From an uncultured Coprococcus sp. (GTDB lineage Bacteria > Bacillota_A > Clostridia > Lachnospirales > Lachnospiraceae), in assembly GCA_900767685.1 (NCBI GenBank), contig CAAGAB010000060.1:1-27834 (forward strand): a DNA stretch of 27,834 bases, written 5' to 3'. The stretch's first letter is position 1, and every line of letters begins with the position of its first letter. The translations under genes were made by a program, and so were the position numbers. Positions 7,418 to 15,283 of the stretch are shown one piece after another. The notes beneath the pieces were generated by a model, which made no database searches, had not been told where the DNA came from, and worked only from the letters and a program-made list of their open reading frames with translations.

Positions 7418-8617
7418 CTAATCGAGCACTCTGAGCGCACTCTTAATACCAATCTTATTGCAACATGCCTCAAATTCACCTTCTGTAATCACCGCCGTCA
7501 CAAATGCTTTCTCCTTCAGATCAGAATCGACATACTCAACTTCACCAAATGCTGCCTTTATAGCATTCTCATCCTGTTCCTCAGTTCTTATGAAAAATTT
7601 ACTTGCTGAGTCCTCAAATGCTCCCATCTCAAGTTCCTCATCATCCCAGATGATAGGAACATTTCTTCCCATGTTTCTGACTGCATCTATAACATCTGAT
7701 ACAACTGCAGACGCTGTAGGAAGCTTTCCTGCGCCCTTTCCATAGAACATGACATCATCAAGAGCATTTCCATGCACCAATATACCATTATATACATCAT
7801 CTATCTTTGCCAGAGGATTGTCATGTGGCAGCATGACAGGTGCCACATATGAGTAAAGCTTGCCATCGATTTTTCTTGTCGTACCGACAAGCTTTACGGA
7901 ATATCCCATCTTATCTGCATACTTGAAATCATCTGTCGTTATCTTTGTTATTCCCTCCATATGGATTCTGTTGTAGTCCAGATTCTTTCCATATACAAGA
8001 GATGTAAGTATTGCTATCTTTCTGCACGCATCGCCGCCTTCAACGTCCGCCACCGGATTGCGTTCTGCATAGCCGAGTTCCTGCGCCTGTTTTAACACAG
8101 TTGCATAGTCCGCACCTTCTTTATCCATCTTAGTGAGGATATAATTGGTCGTACCGTTAAGTATTCCTGTGATCTCTGTCACGTCATCCGCTGTGATAGA
8201 TGTGTTGAGTGGTCTTATAACAGGTATTCCGCCGCCAGCTGATGCCTCAAAGAAGAAATTGATATCGCCCTCTCTGGCAATCTTGAGAAGTTCCGGACCA
8301 TGTACAGCAACAAGCTCCTTGTTAGAAGTAGCAACGCTCTTGCCCGCAAGCAGACATTTCTTCACAAATGTATAAGCAGGCTCGACGCCTCCCATCACCT
8401 CTACTACTACACTGATCTCGTCATCATTCAAAATATCTTCAAAATCATGAGTAAGAATATTCTCAACAGGATCACCTGGGAATGTTCTGAGGTCAAGCAC
8501 CCTCTTTACATTTATCTCCTGTCCCGCTCTCTTATTAACAATATCATGGTTGGTGTTTATCACTTCCACAACTCCCGATCCAACTGTACCATAACCTAAT
8601 ACTGCTATATTCACCAT
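7418..8617 (-). CDS. hom: Homoserine dehydrogenase
   Basis: Reduces aspartate semialdehyde to homoserine in the threonine/methionine branch. It has 399 aa. The Rossmann motif GYGTVGSG is at residues 8-15, with catalytic-domain motifs SNKELVAVHGPEL, EASAGGGIPVIRPL, LNGTTNYIL and VADVEGGDACRK. The C-terminal region (FFIRTEEQ to the end) is a shortened ACT-like domain; it lacks the usual middle of an ACT module, as in other roughly 400-aa clostridial forms. The ATG is preceded by AAGGAG 11 nt away and AAGGG 4 nt away. It is followed by lysC. The 184-bp upstream region has a candidate promoter but no recognised lysine riboswitch or T-box. Confidence 0.96.
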   Translation of the reverse strand: MVNIAVLGYGTVGSGVVEVINTNHDIVNKRAGQEINVKRVLDLRTFPGDPVENILTHDFEDILNDDEISVVVEVMGGVEPAYTFVKKCLLAGKSVATSNKELVAVHGPELLKIAREGDINFFFEASAGGGIPVIRPLNTSITADDVTEITGILNGTTNYILTKMDKEGADYATVLKQAQELGYAERNPVADVEGGDACRKIAILTSLVYGKNLDYNRIHMEGITKITTDDFKYADKMGYSVKLVGTTRKIDGKLYSYVAPVMLPHDNPLAKIDDVYNGILVHGNALDDVMFYGKGAGKLPTASAVVSDVIDAVRNMGRNVPIIWDDEELEMGAFEDSASKFFIRTEEQDENAIKAAFGEVEYVDSDLKEKAFVTAVITEGEFEACCNKIGIKSALRVLD

Positions 8618-8698
8618 GTCCCTTATTCTCCTTCTCTTTTCTTCCTCTTTTGATCTTTAATCTGCTATCATACTGTATATCCGGACTTTTTCACCCAG

Positions 8699-8708
8699 CT
8701 GCATGCAG
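8699..8708. repeat. 10-bp palindrome in the hom leader
   Basis: CTGCATGCAG is a perfect palindrome between the candidate hom promoter and the hom start. It could be an operator or part of an RNA hairpin, or chance. Nothing else in the 184-bp gap is recognisable except the promoter and the hairpin at the prfB stop. Confidence 0.3.
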
Positions 8709-8757
8709 ATGCATAACTTAAATATGATATGTGTTCATTTGATTTTAGTACGTCATT

Positions 8758-8786
8758 ACTTTATCAGTATAAAGCGTTATTGTCAA
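8758..8786 (-). promoter_or_regulatory. Candidate promoter for hom-lysC
   Basis: On the minus strand TTGACA (8781-8786), a 17-bp spacer and TAAAGT (8758-8763). The -35 is perfect and the -10 weak. It begins immediately after prfB and leaves a leader of about 130 nt before hom. Confidence 0.5.
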
Positions 8787-8809
8787 AGTTTAATTTTTCT
8801 ATTAAACTT
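8786..8809 (-). terminator. AT-rich hairpin overlapping the prfB stop codon
   Basis: AAGTTTAAT (8786-8794) pairs perfectly with ATTAAACTT (8801-8809) over a 6-nt loop. The arm includes the prfB TAA. There is no U run after it on the minus strand, so it is at best a weak terminator; it directly abuts the -35 box of the hom promoter. Confidence 0.35.
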
Positions 8810-9914
8810 CAACCTTGTTTATCCACTTGAGATAGGCAGTCATAAAACCATCCAGATCCCCATCTAAAACCGCTGACACATTGGAATTCTCATATCCGGT
8901 ACGCTTATCCTTCGCCATAGTATACGGTTGGAGTACATAGGATCTTATCTGACTTCCAAATCCATTGTCTGTGACCTCGCCGCGGATATCCGATATCTTC
9001 TCAAGGTTCTCCTGTTTCTTTATGAGATAAAGCTTAGATTTCAGCATCTGCATAGCCTTATTCTTATTCATGAGCTGCGATCTCTCATTCTGACACTGGA
9101 CAACAATTCCTGTTGGAAAATGAGTTATTCTAACTGCCGACGAAGTCTTATTTATATGCTGTCCTCCTGCACCACTTGATCTATACGTATCTATCCTGAT
9201 ATCCTCATCACGTATATCAACTTCCAGATCCTGTTCTATATCCGGGATCACATCACATGACGCAAATGATGTCATTCTCTTTCCAGCCGAGTTAAACGGT
9301 GAAATTCTCACCAATCTGTGAACACCCTTTTCTGACTTCAAAAAACCATACGCATGTGCTCCGCTTATCTGTATAGTCACCGACTTTATTCCAGCCTCGT
9401 CACCCTCAAGATAATCTAGAACTTCAACGCTCATGCCATGTTTTTCCGCCCATCTGGTGTACATTCTATACAACATGCCTGCCCAGTCACATGACTCAGT
9501 TCCGCCCTCTCCTGAATGAAGTGTGAGAACCGCATCACAGTCATCGAACTCATCCGTAAAAAGTAGACTGATCCTATATTCCTCAAACTCTTTCCTGAAT
9601 AAATCTATCTGTTCTCCTATCTCCGGAATCAGACTCGAATCATGCTCCTCTTCTGCCATCAATATAAGCGTGTCAATGTCAACATAATCATTCTCTAGTT
9701 TTCTGTAGTTATCCACAAGATCCTGCAGCCCCTTAAGTTCTCGGGACACTTCTCTCGACTTATCAACATCATCCCAGAATCCCGGCTGTTCCATCTCGTA
9801 ATTAAGTTTTGCTATTCTGTCTGTCTTGTTTTCAATATCAAGGGACGACTTGACCTCCTCCAGTGGCTCCCTGTAGGATGCCATCGCCGCCCTGAACTCA
9901 TCTATCTCTATCAC
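8802..9914 (-). CDS. prfB: Peptide chain release factor 2 (in-frame, no programmed frameshift)
   Basis: RF2 ends translation at UGA/UAA. It is 370 aa with the stop-codon recognition tripeptide SPF (in RISPFNSAGKR) and the catalytic GGQ motif (SSGAGGQHINKTSSAV). It begins at GTG 9914, with GGAG 8 nt upstream. In many bacteria codon 26 is an in-frame UGA passed by +1 frameshifting after CUU. Here codons 25-26 read CTT GAT (Leu-Asp), a single open frame without the extra U, so that autoregulatory switch is absent. It follows secA by 23 bp and is probably co-transcribed. Confidence 0.97.
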   Translation of the reverse strand: MIEIDEFRAAMASYREPLEEVKSSLDIENKTDRIAKLNYEMEQPGFWDDVDKSREVSRELKGLQDLVDNYRKLENDYVDIDTLILMAEEEHDSSLIPEIGEQIDLFRKEFEEYRISLLFTDEFDDCDAVLTLHSGEGGTESCDWAGMLYRMYTRWAEKHGMSVEVLDYLEGDEAGIKSVTIQISGAHAYGFLKSEKGVHRLVRISPFNSAGKRMTSFASCDVIPDIEQDLEVDIRDEDIRIDTYRSSGAGGQHINKTSSAVRITHFPTGIVVQCQNERSQLMNKNKAMQMLKSKLYLIKKQENLEKISDIRGEVTDNGFGSQIRSYVLQPYTMAKDKRTGYENSNVSAVLDGDLDGFMTAYLKWINKVEV

Positions 9915-9937
9915 TCAAATTCTCCTGTAAAACCTGA

Positions 9938-12511
9938 TCAGTCATTCTTGCCGCAGCAATTCTTGTACTTCAGTCCACTTCCGCAAGGGCAGAGGTCATT
10001 TCTGCCTATCTTCTTAGCTTTTCTTACTGGTCCCTTTGCGACAGTATCATCTTTGTTTGTTCCTGTCACCTTATTGACCTCTTCTCGCTCTATCTTCTGC
10101 TCAACCTTTATTCTATACAGAAGTTTGACTGTCTCCTCTCGAATAGCAGCTGTCATATCATTGAACATATCATATCCGGCAAACTTATACTCTACTACAG
10201 GATCTCTCTGTCCCAGAGATCTAAGACCAATACCCTGTCTCAGGTTATCCATGTCATCGATGTGATCTGTCCATTTTCTATCTATAGTCTTAAGCAGAAT
10301 AACTCGCTCTATCTCTCTCATCTGGTCAGGATCGTCTATTTCTTTCTCCTTCTCAGCGTAAAGCTCAAGAGCCTCATTGTTTAGTCTCTCCTTGAGTTCC
10401 TTTATGTCTGCCTTTCTTATCTCTTCTTCAGTGAGGGTCACAGGTTTCTCAAACGGAACGATATTTCTTATCATATCATCAAGTTCTACCTGATTCCACT
10501 CCTCTGGAGATACCTCTGATGAGCACACCTGATCAACAGCAGCACTTATATCATCCTTGATCATCTTGACAATAACTTCATGCATGTTCTCTCCATCAAG
10601 AACTCTTCTACGCTCCTTGTAAATAATTTCTCTCTGCTCATTATTCACTCTGTCGTACTCAAGCAGATTCTTTCTGATTGCAAAGTTGTTACCCTCTATC
10701 TTCTTCTGAGCTTTCTCGACAAAGTTTGATATAGTCTTATGCTCTATCTCTTCACCCTCAGGAATCTTAAGGGTGTCATATACGCTCATAACTCTTTCGG
10801 AACCGAAAAGTCTCATAAGATCATCTTCAAGCGAAAGGTAGAACTTTGATTCTCCCGGATCTCCCTGACGTCCTGAACGTCCACGGAGCTGGTTATCTAT
10901 TCGTCTTGACTCATGTCTCTCTGTACCTATGATCCTGAGTCCGCCTAGTTCAGCAACACCCTCGCCAAGCTTTATATCAGTTCCACGTCCTGCCATATTT
11001 GTCGCAATAGTAACTGCATTCTTCTGTCCTGCGTCTGCTACTATCTCCGCCTCAAGCTCATGGAACTTTGCATTCAAGACCTTATGAGGTATCTTTTTCT
11101 TAGTAAGCATGTGGCTCAGCTCCTCAGATGCATCAATGTTGATTGTACCAACCAGAACCGGCTGACCCTTTCTATAACTTATGTTGATCTGTTCAACTAT
11201 TGCGTTGAGTTTCTCTTTCTTTGTCTTAAATATCGAATCCGGCTGATCTATTCTCTGGATAGGTCTGTTGGTTGGGATAACAACAACATCCATACCATAG
11301 ATCTCTCTGAACTCTTCCTCCTCTGTCTGCGCAGTACCCGTCATACCAGCCTTCTTGTCAAACATATTGAAGAAGTTCTGGAATGTTATGGTTGCCAGAG
11401 TCTTACTCTCTCTCTTAACCTTTACATTCTCTTTAGCCTCTATAGCCTGATGCAATCCATCTGAAAAACGACGGCCCGGCATGATACGTCCCGTAAACTC
11501 ATCTACAATGAGAACCTCATCATCTTTTACAACATAATCTCTATCTCTAAACATAAGATTATGCGCACGGAGAGCCAGAATGATGTTGTGCTGTATCTCC
11601 ATATTTTCAGGATCTGACAGATTGTCAATATGGAAGAACTGCTCAACCATCTTGACTCCATTGGCAGTGAGCATGACATATTTGTCCTTCTCATTAACAA
11701 GGAAATCTCCATCCTCTTCAATCTCTGTCTTCATAAGCATATCCATCTTGGAGATCTCGCCATCACCCTCGCCCCGTTTCATCTGTCTTGCAAGGTAATC
11801 ACACATCTTATAAAGCTCTGTAGACTTGCCGCTCTGTCCAGATATGATCAGAGGTGTACGTGCCTCATCAATGAGAACCGAGTCAACCTCATCAATTACA
11901 CAATAATGCAAATCTCTGAGGACAAGCTTTTCTTTATAAATAACCATATTATCCCTCAGATAATCAAATCCAAGTTCATTATTTGTCACATATGTAATAT
12001 CGCAATTATAAGCATCACGTCTCTCGTCTGTAGTGGAACTGTTCAGTATTATGCCAACTGTGAGTCCAAGGAACTCATGAACCTGTCCCATCCACTCTGC
12101 ATCTCGCTTTGCCAGATAGTCATTGACTGTTACGACATGAACGCCTTTTCCCTCAAGGGCATTCAGATAAGCTGGAAGTGTTGATACGAGTGTCTTTCCT
12201 TCACCGGTTCTCATCTCGGCTATTCTTCCCTGATGAAGAACTATTCCACCTATAAGCTGAACTCTGTAATGCTTCATTCCAAGTACACGGTAAGCCGCTT
12301 CTCTTACAACCGCAAATGCTTCCACCAATATATCATCCAGTGTCTCACCGGCAGCAAGTCTATCCTTAAATTCCTGTGTCTTTGCCTTCAGCTCTTCATC
12401 TGAAAGTGCCTGCATCTTCTCATCAAGTGCCTCTATCGCATCAACGATCGGTCCTATCTTTTTGAGTTCCTTCTCGCTGTGCGTTCCAAATATCTTTTCA
12501 AACAAACCCAT
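9938..12511 (-). CDS. secA: Preprotein translocase ATPase SecA
   Basis: The motor ATPase that pushes unfolded precursors through SecYEG at the membrane. It has 857 aa. Walker [10 protein letters not shown] is at residues 100-108, with the DEAD-type [22 protein letters not shown] region, [13 protein letters not shown], and the second nucleotide-binding motif in [13 protein letters not shown] and [11 protein letters not shown]. The C terminus carries the zinc-binding SEC-C motif [19 protein letters not shown] lies 12 nt before the ATG. A good promoter lies at 12550-12578 and a terminator separates it from hpf, so secA-prfB look like one unit. Likely clients include the two secreted hydrolases in this window. 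Confidence 0.98.
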   Translation of the reverse strand: MGLFEKIFGTHSEKELKKIGPIVDAIEALDEKMQALSDEELKAKTQEFKDRLAAGETLDDILVEAFAVVREAAYRVLGMKHYRVQLIGGIVLHQGRIAEMRTGEGKTLVSTLPAYLNALEGKGVHVVTVNDYLAKRDAEWMGQVHEFLGLTVGIILNSSTTDERRDAYNCDITYVTNNELGFDYLRDNMVIYKEKLVLRDLHYCVIDEVDSVLIDEARTPLIISGQSGKSTELYKMCDYLARQMKRGEGDGEISKMDMLMKTEIEEDGDFLVNEKDKYVMLTANGVKMVEQFFHIDNLSDPENMEIQHNIILALRAHNLMFRDRDYVVKDDEVLIVDEFTGRIMPGRRFSDGLHQAIEAKENVKVKRESKTLATITFQNFFNMFDKKAGMTGTAQTEEEEFREIYGMDVVVIPTNRPIQRIDQPDSIFKTKKEKLNAIVEQINISYRKGQPVLVGTINIDASEELSHMLTKKKIPHKVLNAKFHELEAEIVADAGQKNAVTIATNMAGRGTDIKLGEGVAELGGLRIIGTERHESRRIDNQLRGRSGRQGDPGESKFYLSLEDDLMRLFGSERVMSVYDTLKIPEGEEIEHKTISNFVEKAQKKIEGNNFAIRKNLLEYDRVNNEQREIIYKERRRVLDGENMHEVIVKMIKDDISAAVDQVCSSEVSPEEWNQVELDDMIRNIVPFEKPVTLTEEEIRKADIKELKERLNNEALELYAEKEKEIDDPDQMREIERVILLKTIDRKWTDHIDDMDNLRQGIGLRSLGQRDPVVEYKFAGYDMFNDMTAAIREETVKLLYRIKVEQKIEREEVNKVTGTNKDDTVAKGPVRKAKKIGRNDLCPCGSGLKYKNCCGKND

Positions 12512-12549
12512 ATCGGTTTTGACCTCCTAGCTATCATTATTCAGGGTAC

Positions 12550-12578
12550 ATTCTAACATCATATGTAATTTATATCAA
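12550..12578 (-). promoter_or_regulatory. Sigma-A promoter for secA-prfB
   Basis: On the minus strand TTGATA (12573-12578), a 17-bp spacer and TAGAAT (12550-12555), with TG one base before the -10 (extended -10). Each box has one mismatch. It starts right after the hpf terminator, giving a leader of about 30 nt before secA. Confidence 0.65.
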
Positions 12579-12580
12579 GC

Positions 12581-12614
12581 AAAAAGGAGACCTTCCATAC
12601 AGGAAAGTCCCCTT
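12581..12614 (-). terminator. Rho-independent terminator after hpf
   Basis: On the minus strand a 13-bp stem (AAGGGGACTTTCC with GGAAGGTCTCCTT, two G-U pairs) closes a 5-nt loop and runs into TTTTT. It lies about 75 bp after the hpf stop and immediately before the secA promoter. Confidence 0.85.
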
Positions 12615-12687
12615 ATTTACTACATATTTATTGTTTATTTATTATTTTTAGTTGTCTGTTAGTTGTCCGTTAGCTATCGAATTATAT

Positions 12688-13215
12688 TTAAAACTCCGGC
12701 TCGATAAGTCCGTATGTGTTGCCCTTTCTCTTATACACAACATTCACTTCATCAGTTTCTGCGTTTCTGAATACATAGAAATTATGTCCCAGAAGATCCA
12801 TCTGAATACAAGCATCCTCAGGGTACATAGGCTTTACTGCAAACTTCTTGGTTCTTACGATTTTAACATCGTCATCGTCATCAGCATCCTCGTCTACGAA
12901 AGCTTCATTGAGATATGCCACATTCTGCTCTTTGTCTATGAGCTTTCTGCGGTGCTTTGTAACCTGTCTCTCTATAACCTCTACAACAAGGTCTATTGAA
13001 ACATACATATCATCGCTCACCTGTTCCGCTCTGATGATATGTCCCTTCATAGGAATCGTTACTTCTATCTTCTGTCTATCTTTCTCAACGCTGAATGTGA
13101 CCTGAGCGCTTGTACCATCTGCAAAATACTTTTCAAGCTTTGAAAGCTTGTCATGTACTGCATTCCTGAGTCCTTCTGTAACTTCAATGTTCTTACCACT
13201 TATTATGTAATTCAT
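12688..13215 (-). CDS. hpf: Ribosome hibernation promoting factor, long form
   Basis: HPF binds the 30S subunit in stationary phase and, in its long form, dimerises 70S ribosomes into inactive 100S particles. The 175-aa protein has the YfiA/RaiA N-terminal domain (residues 1 to about 105, starting MNYIISGKNIEVTEGL) and the C-terminal dimerisation domain (from about residue 120, with FYVFRNAETDEVNVVYKRK). An acidic linker (DEDADDDDD) joins them. I chose ATG 13215, 9 nt after AGGAG; the longer frame would start at a TTG touching the Shine-Dalgarno. It has its own promoter and terminator, so it is probably monocistronic. Confidence 0.95.
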   Translation of the reverse strand: MNYIISGKNIEVTEGLRNAVHDKLSKLEKYFADGTSAQVTFSVEKDRQKIEVTIPMKGHIIRAEQVSDDMYVSIDLVVEVIERQVTKHRRKLIDKEQNVAYLNEAFVDEDADDDDDVKIVRTKKFAVKPMYPEDACIQMDLLGHNFYVFRNAETDEVNVVYKRKGNTYGLIEPEF

Positions 13216-13262
13216 GATGCCCAACTCCTTCTTTTTTGGATAGAATCCAAATTGATGTATCT

Positions 13263-13290
13263 ATTATAACATAATACGTCTATTTTTCAA
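13263..13290 (-). promoter_or_regulatory. Sigma-A promoter for hpf
   Basis: On the minus strand TTGAAA (13285-13290), a 16-bp spacer and a perfect TATAAT (13263-13268). The -10 is extended (TATGTTATAAT). It would start transcription about 40 nt before the hpf ATG. No alternative stress-sigma promoter was recognised. Confidence 0.75.
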
Positions 13291-13364
13291 TATATTTGGC
13301 AGAATTTAATGTGCATATTGTTCACTTTTTTTGTGAAAAATATGTGGTTTTCGCCATTTTTAAC

Positions 13365-13406
13365 AAAAGACGCAAGTATCACGTATGCAATACCTGCGTC
13401 TTTTTT
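13365..13406. terminator. Bidirectional terminator between the NlpC/P60 gene and hpf
   Basis: GACGCAAGTAT (13369-13379) pairs with ATACCTGCGTC (13390-13400) over a 10-nt loop (one G-U pair on the minus-strand RNA). It is flanked by AAAA on one side and TTTTTT on the other, so it has a U run on both strands. It ends the minus-strand hydrolase transcript about 125 bp after its stop. The rest of the 315-bp gap (13216-13530) holds the hpf promoter and otherwise AT-rich sequence with nothing recognised. Confidence 0.8.
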
Positions 13407-13530
13407 ATATTATATATCAGCACCGGCCGTCTGTCCAGCCGGCAGAATTCTGAAATAAATACTATTATATATGCCATATATTTATGTATATATCTTATTC
13501 AACACAATATATCTACACTTTTACAGCGAA

Positions 13531-15051
13531 TTATTGTCCAATGAGTCTGACCGCACAGATTGGGTCTGAATAATACGCTGATGAAATCTTTATTCCAGTT
13601 TCCTCAGTACTTGCATGTACGATCATGCCATTGCCTATGTAAATCGCACAGTGCTCTATAGATCCGCCATATCCGTAGAATACTATATCTCCCGGTTCAA
13701 GACTTGATGTGTCAACTCTGGTTCCATATCCCGACTGCGCTCCGGCGGAATGAGGAAGTGAATAACCGAATTGTGCGTATACAGCCATTACAAATCCCGA
13801 ACAATCTGCTCCATCAGTCAGACTTGATCCACCATATACATACGGGTTTCCCACAAACTGAGTTGCGTAATTTGCCAGGTCTATTCCTGTCTGTCCACTA
13901 GGTGCCACTGTTGAATCACTGTCATCCTCTGAATTATCTTCATCTGAATCATCGCCATCTGAATTATCGCCATCCGAATCATCGCCATCTGAATCATCGC
14001 TATCGTCTGTGCTAGAGTCATCCGATGAGTCCTGCGTATCATCTGTACCCTGATCATCTGTGTCTCCATTGTCTGACTGATCAGAACTATCATCTGCATT
14101 CTCGTCATCATATCCGCTTTGGTTATCTGAAGAATCCTGATCTGCATCTGTCTCATCATCGTCTGTTGTTTCCTGACTGTCATCTGCCATTGCATCATTA
14201 GAATCATCCGCTGTCTCATCTTTGCTATCTTCTTCAGCCTGAATCTCAGCCTGAATTTCCTCTATCGACTTAGCTTCATCCATATTGTATGTGTACTCTA
14301 TAAACTCTGCGCTCACATATCCGCTTGTCGAATCATCAAGTGCAATCTGAATCCACTTGTCGTCCTGTGAAATGATGTCAAAGCTCTGTCCTTGTCCCAC
14401 CTGTGTTATACAGTCTGCATCGGCATCAGCCTGTTCACGCACATTCAATGTTTCAGTATTAACCGTTGCCTGCTTGGAACAATTAGCCTCGGCATACTCT
14501 CCTGCATCGTCGCCATAAAGCAGCAGATCATTCCTGATATAGCCTGTACAGCTTCCTGATGTAACCTTGGTCCACTCTTTGCCCTTCTCTAAAACGTCCG
14601 CAACACCGGCATTACCTATTATGCCTACCACATCAGAATCTGTTCCCGCCTCAGATCTGATATTCACATAATCATCCGTGACCGCTATACATTTATTCTC
14701 GAACTGAGGGTACTTTATCACCTTTTCTGTTTTTTGGTTTTTTTCTTTCTTTGTACTATCTGAGGCATTCTTTCCTGCCGTCTCATTCGCAGCTGTTGAA
14801 GGATCTATGCCTGTTCCTTTTGGAGCATCCGATGAAGTTGCATTTTCCCCAGTCTTCTCTTCAACGCCGTCTGCATTTTTGTCTTTATTGCCCGCAAGGG
14901 TGTTCGCATATTTGTCAAATGCAGATGAAATACCAACCGTTGAGTCATTCAAGAGCTGACTTGCGCTGACCGTTCCGAGCGATGTCGTTATGATCATTCC
15001 AGCTGCAGCAGCTACAACGATGGATTTCTTTATTGTCTTTGACTTGTACAT
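13531..15051 (-). CDS. Secreted SH3 / NlpC-P60 peptidoglycan endopeptidase
   Basis: A 506-aa predicted secreted cell-wall hydrolase that cleaves peptide stems of peptidoglycan. Residues 1-30 form a Sec signal peptide (KKSIVVAAAAGMIITTSLGTVSA). Two bacterial SH3 domains lie at about 118-180 and 193-255, each with the NIRSEAGTDS or NVREQADAD motif. Residues 260-383 are a highly acidic Asp/Ser linker. The NlpC/P60 domain spans about 387-506, with catalytic C417 in DCSGF, H467 in EHCAIYIG and H479 in IVHAS. The frame is open to 15168, but ATG 15051 has AGGAGG 7 nt upstream and begins the signal peptide. Export probably depends on SecA. The promoter region has paired TGTAAY boxes suggesting WalR-like control. 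Confidence 0.93.
   Translation of the reverse strand: MYKSKTIKKSIVVAAAAGMIITTSLGTVSASQLLNDSTVGISSAFDKYANTLAGNKDKNADGVEEKTGENATSSDAPKGTGIDPSTAANETAGKNASDSTKKEKNQKTEKVIKYPQFENKCIAVTDDYVNIRSEAGTDSDVVGIIGNAGVADVLEKGKEWTKVTSGSCTGYIRNDLLLYGDDAGEYAEANCSKQATVNTETLNVREQADADADCITQVGQGQSFDIISQDDKWIQIALDDSTSGYVSAEFIEYTYNMDEAKSIEEIQAEIQAEEDSKDETADDSNDAMADDSQETTDDDETDADQDSSDNQSGYDDENADDSSDQSDNGDTDDQGTDDTQDSSDDSSTDDSDDSDGDDSDGDNSDGDDSDEDNSEDDSDSTVAPSGQTGIDLANYATQFVGNPYVYGGSSLTDGADCSGFVMAVYAQFGYSLPHSAGAQSGYGTRVDTSSLEPGDIVFYGYGGSIEHCAIYIGNGMIVHASTEETGIKISSAYYSDPICAVRLIGQ
13931..14005 (-). repeat. 15-bp tandem repeats coding for the Asp/Ser linker
   Basis: Five adjacent 15-bp units close to GAATCATCGCCATCT (plus strand) encode (D/N)SDGD-type pentapeptides. 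They sit in the linker between the SH3 domains and the catalytic domain. Such in-frame repeats can change copy number by slippage without breaking the frame. Confidence 0.85.
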
Positions 15052-15081
15052 AATAAAACCTCCTATGCCTTTTCGCATCGT

Positions 15082-15135
15082 AACAATTATTACATTTCTG
15101 TTACAAATCCATTGTAGTATAGCAACAATTATTAC
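15082..15135 (-). promoter_or_regulatory. Operator-like repeats at the NlpC/P60 promoter (WalR/PhoB-type boxes)
   Basis: On the minus strand TGTAAC-AGAAA-TGTAAT (15105-15089) fits the WalR consensus TGTWAH-N5-TGTWAH exactly, with an 11-bp period. It lies just after the predicted +1. In addition the 12-mer AACAATTATTAC occurs at 15082-15093 and again at 15124-15135, inside the -35/-10 spacer, exactly 42 bp (four helical turns) apart. The repeats are directly seen; the regulator is inferred. Confidence 0.6.
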
Positions 15136-15144
15136 TTTTGTCAA
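15116..15144 (-). promoter_or_regulatory. Sigma-A promoter for the NlpC/P60 hydrolase
   Basis: On the minus strand a perfect TTGACA (15139-15144), a 17-bp spacer and TATACT (15116-15121). The predicted start is about 15109, giving a leader of about 58 nt. The spacer contains one copy of a 12-bp repeat that occurs again downstream, so the promoter is probably regulated. Confidence 0.75.
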
Positions 15145-15200
15145 CACAGGAGGTCTATTTTTATACATTTCTATTTATATTATATTAAATATATGTTACA

Positions 15201-15227
15201 TGCATAGAGTATTTTTTAATCTATGCA
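15201..15227 (-). terminator. Hairpin downstream of pyk, possible terminator
   Basis: TGCATAGA (15201-15208) pairs perfectly with TCTATGCA (15220-15227) over an 11-nt loop, 57 bp after the pyk stop. On the minus strand no U run follows, so termination is uncertain; on the plus strand there is no gene to terminate. Confidence 0.4.
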
Positions 15228-15283
15228 ATGCCTGGCTTTTAGTTGGATAGCGACTATATTTTTTAGCATCCACTACTATGTGA

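Noticed and set aside
7458..7745. Serine/alanine-rich plus-strand frames opposite hom, lysC and prfB
   Set aside because: They are shadows of conserved genes, with no start signals.
8618..8801. Lysine riboswitch or T-box upstream of hom-lysC
   Set aside because: No T-box sequence and no multi-stem lysine aptamer could be recognised; only a promoter and a short palindrome are seen.
13931..14005. CRISPR-like array
   Set aside because: The units are 15 bp, contiguous without spacers, and lie in frame within a protein linker.
13881..14219. A 112-codon methionine/glutamine-rich frame on the minus strand
   Set aside because: It is an out-of-frame reading of the Asp/Ser repeat linker of the NlpC/P60 gene; its low-complexity composition follows from the 15-bp repeats.
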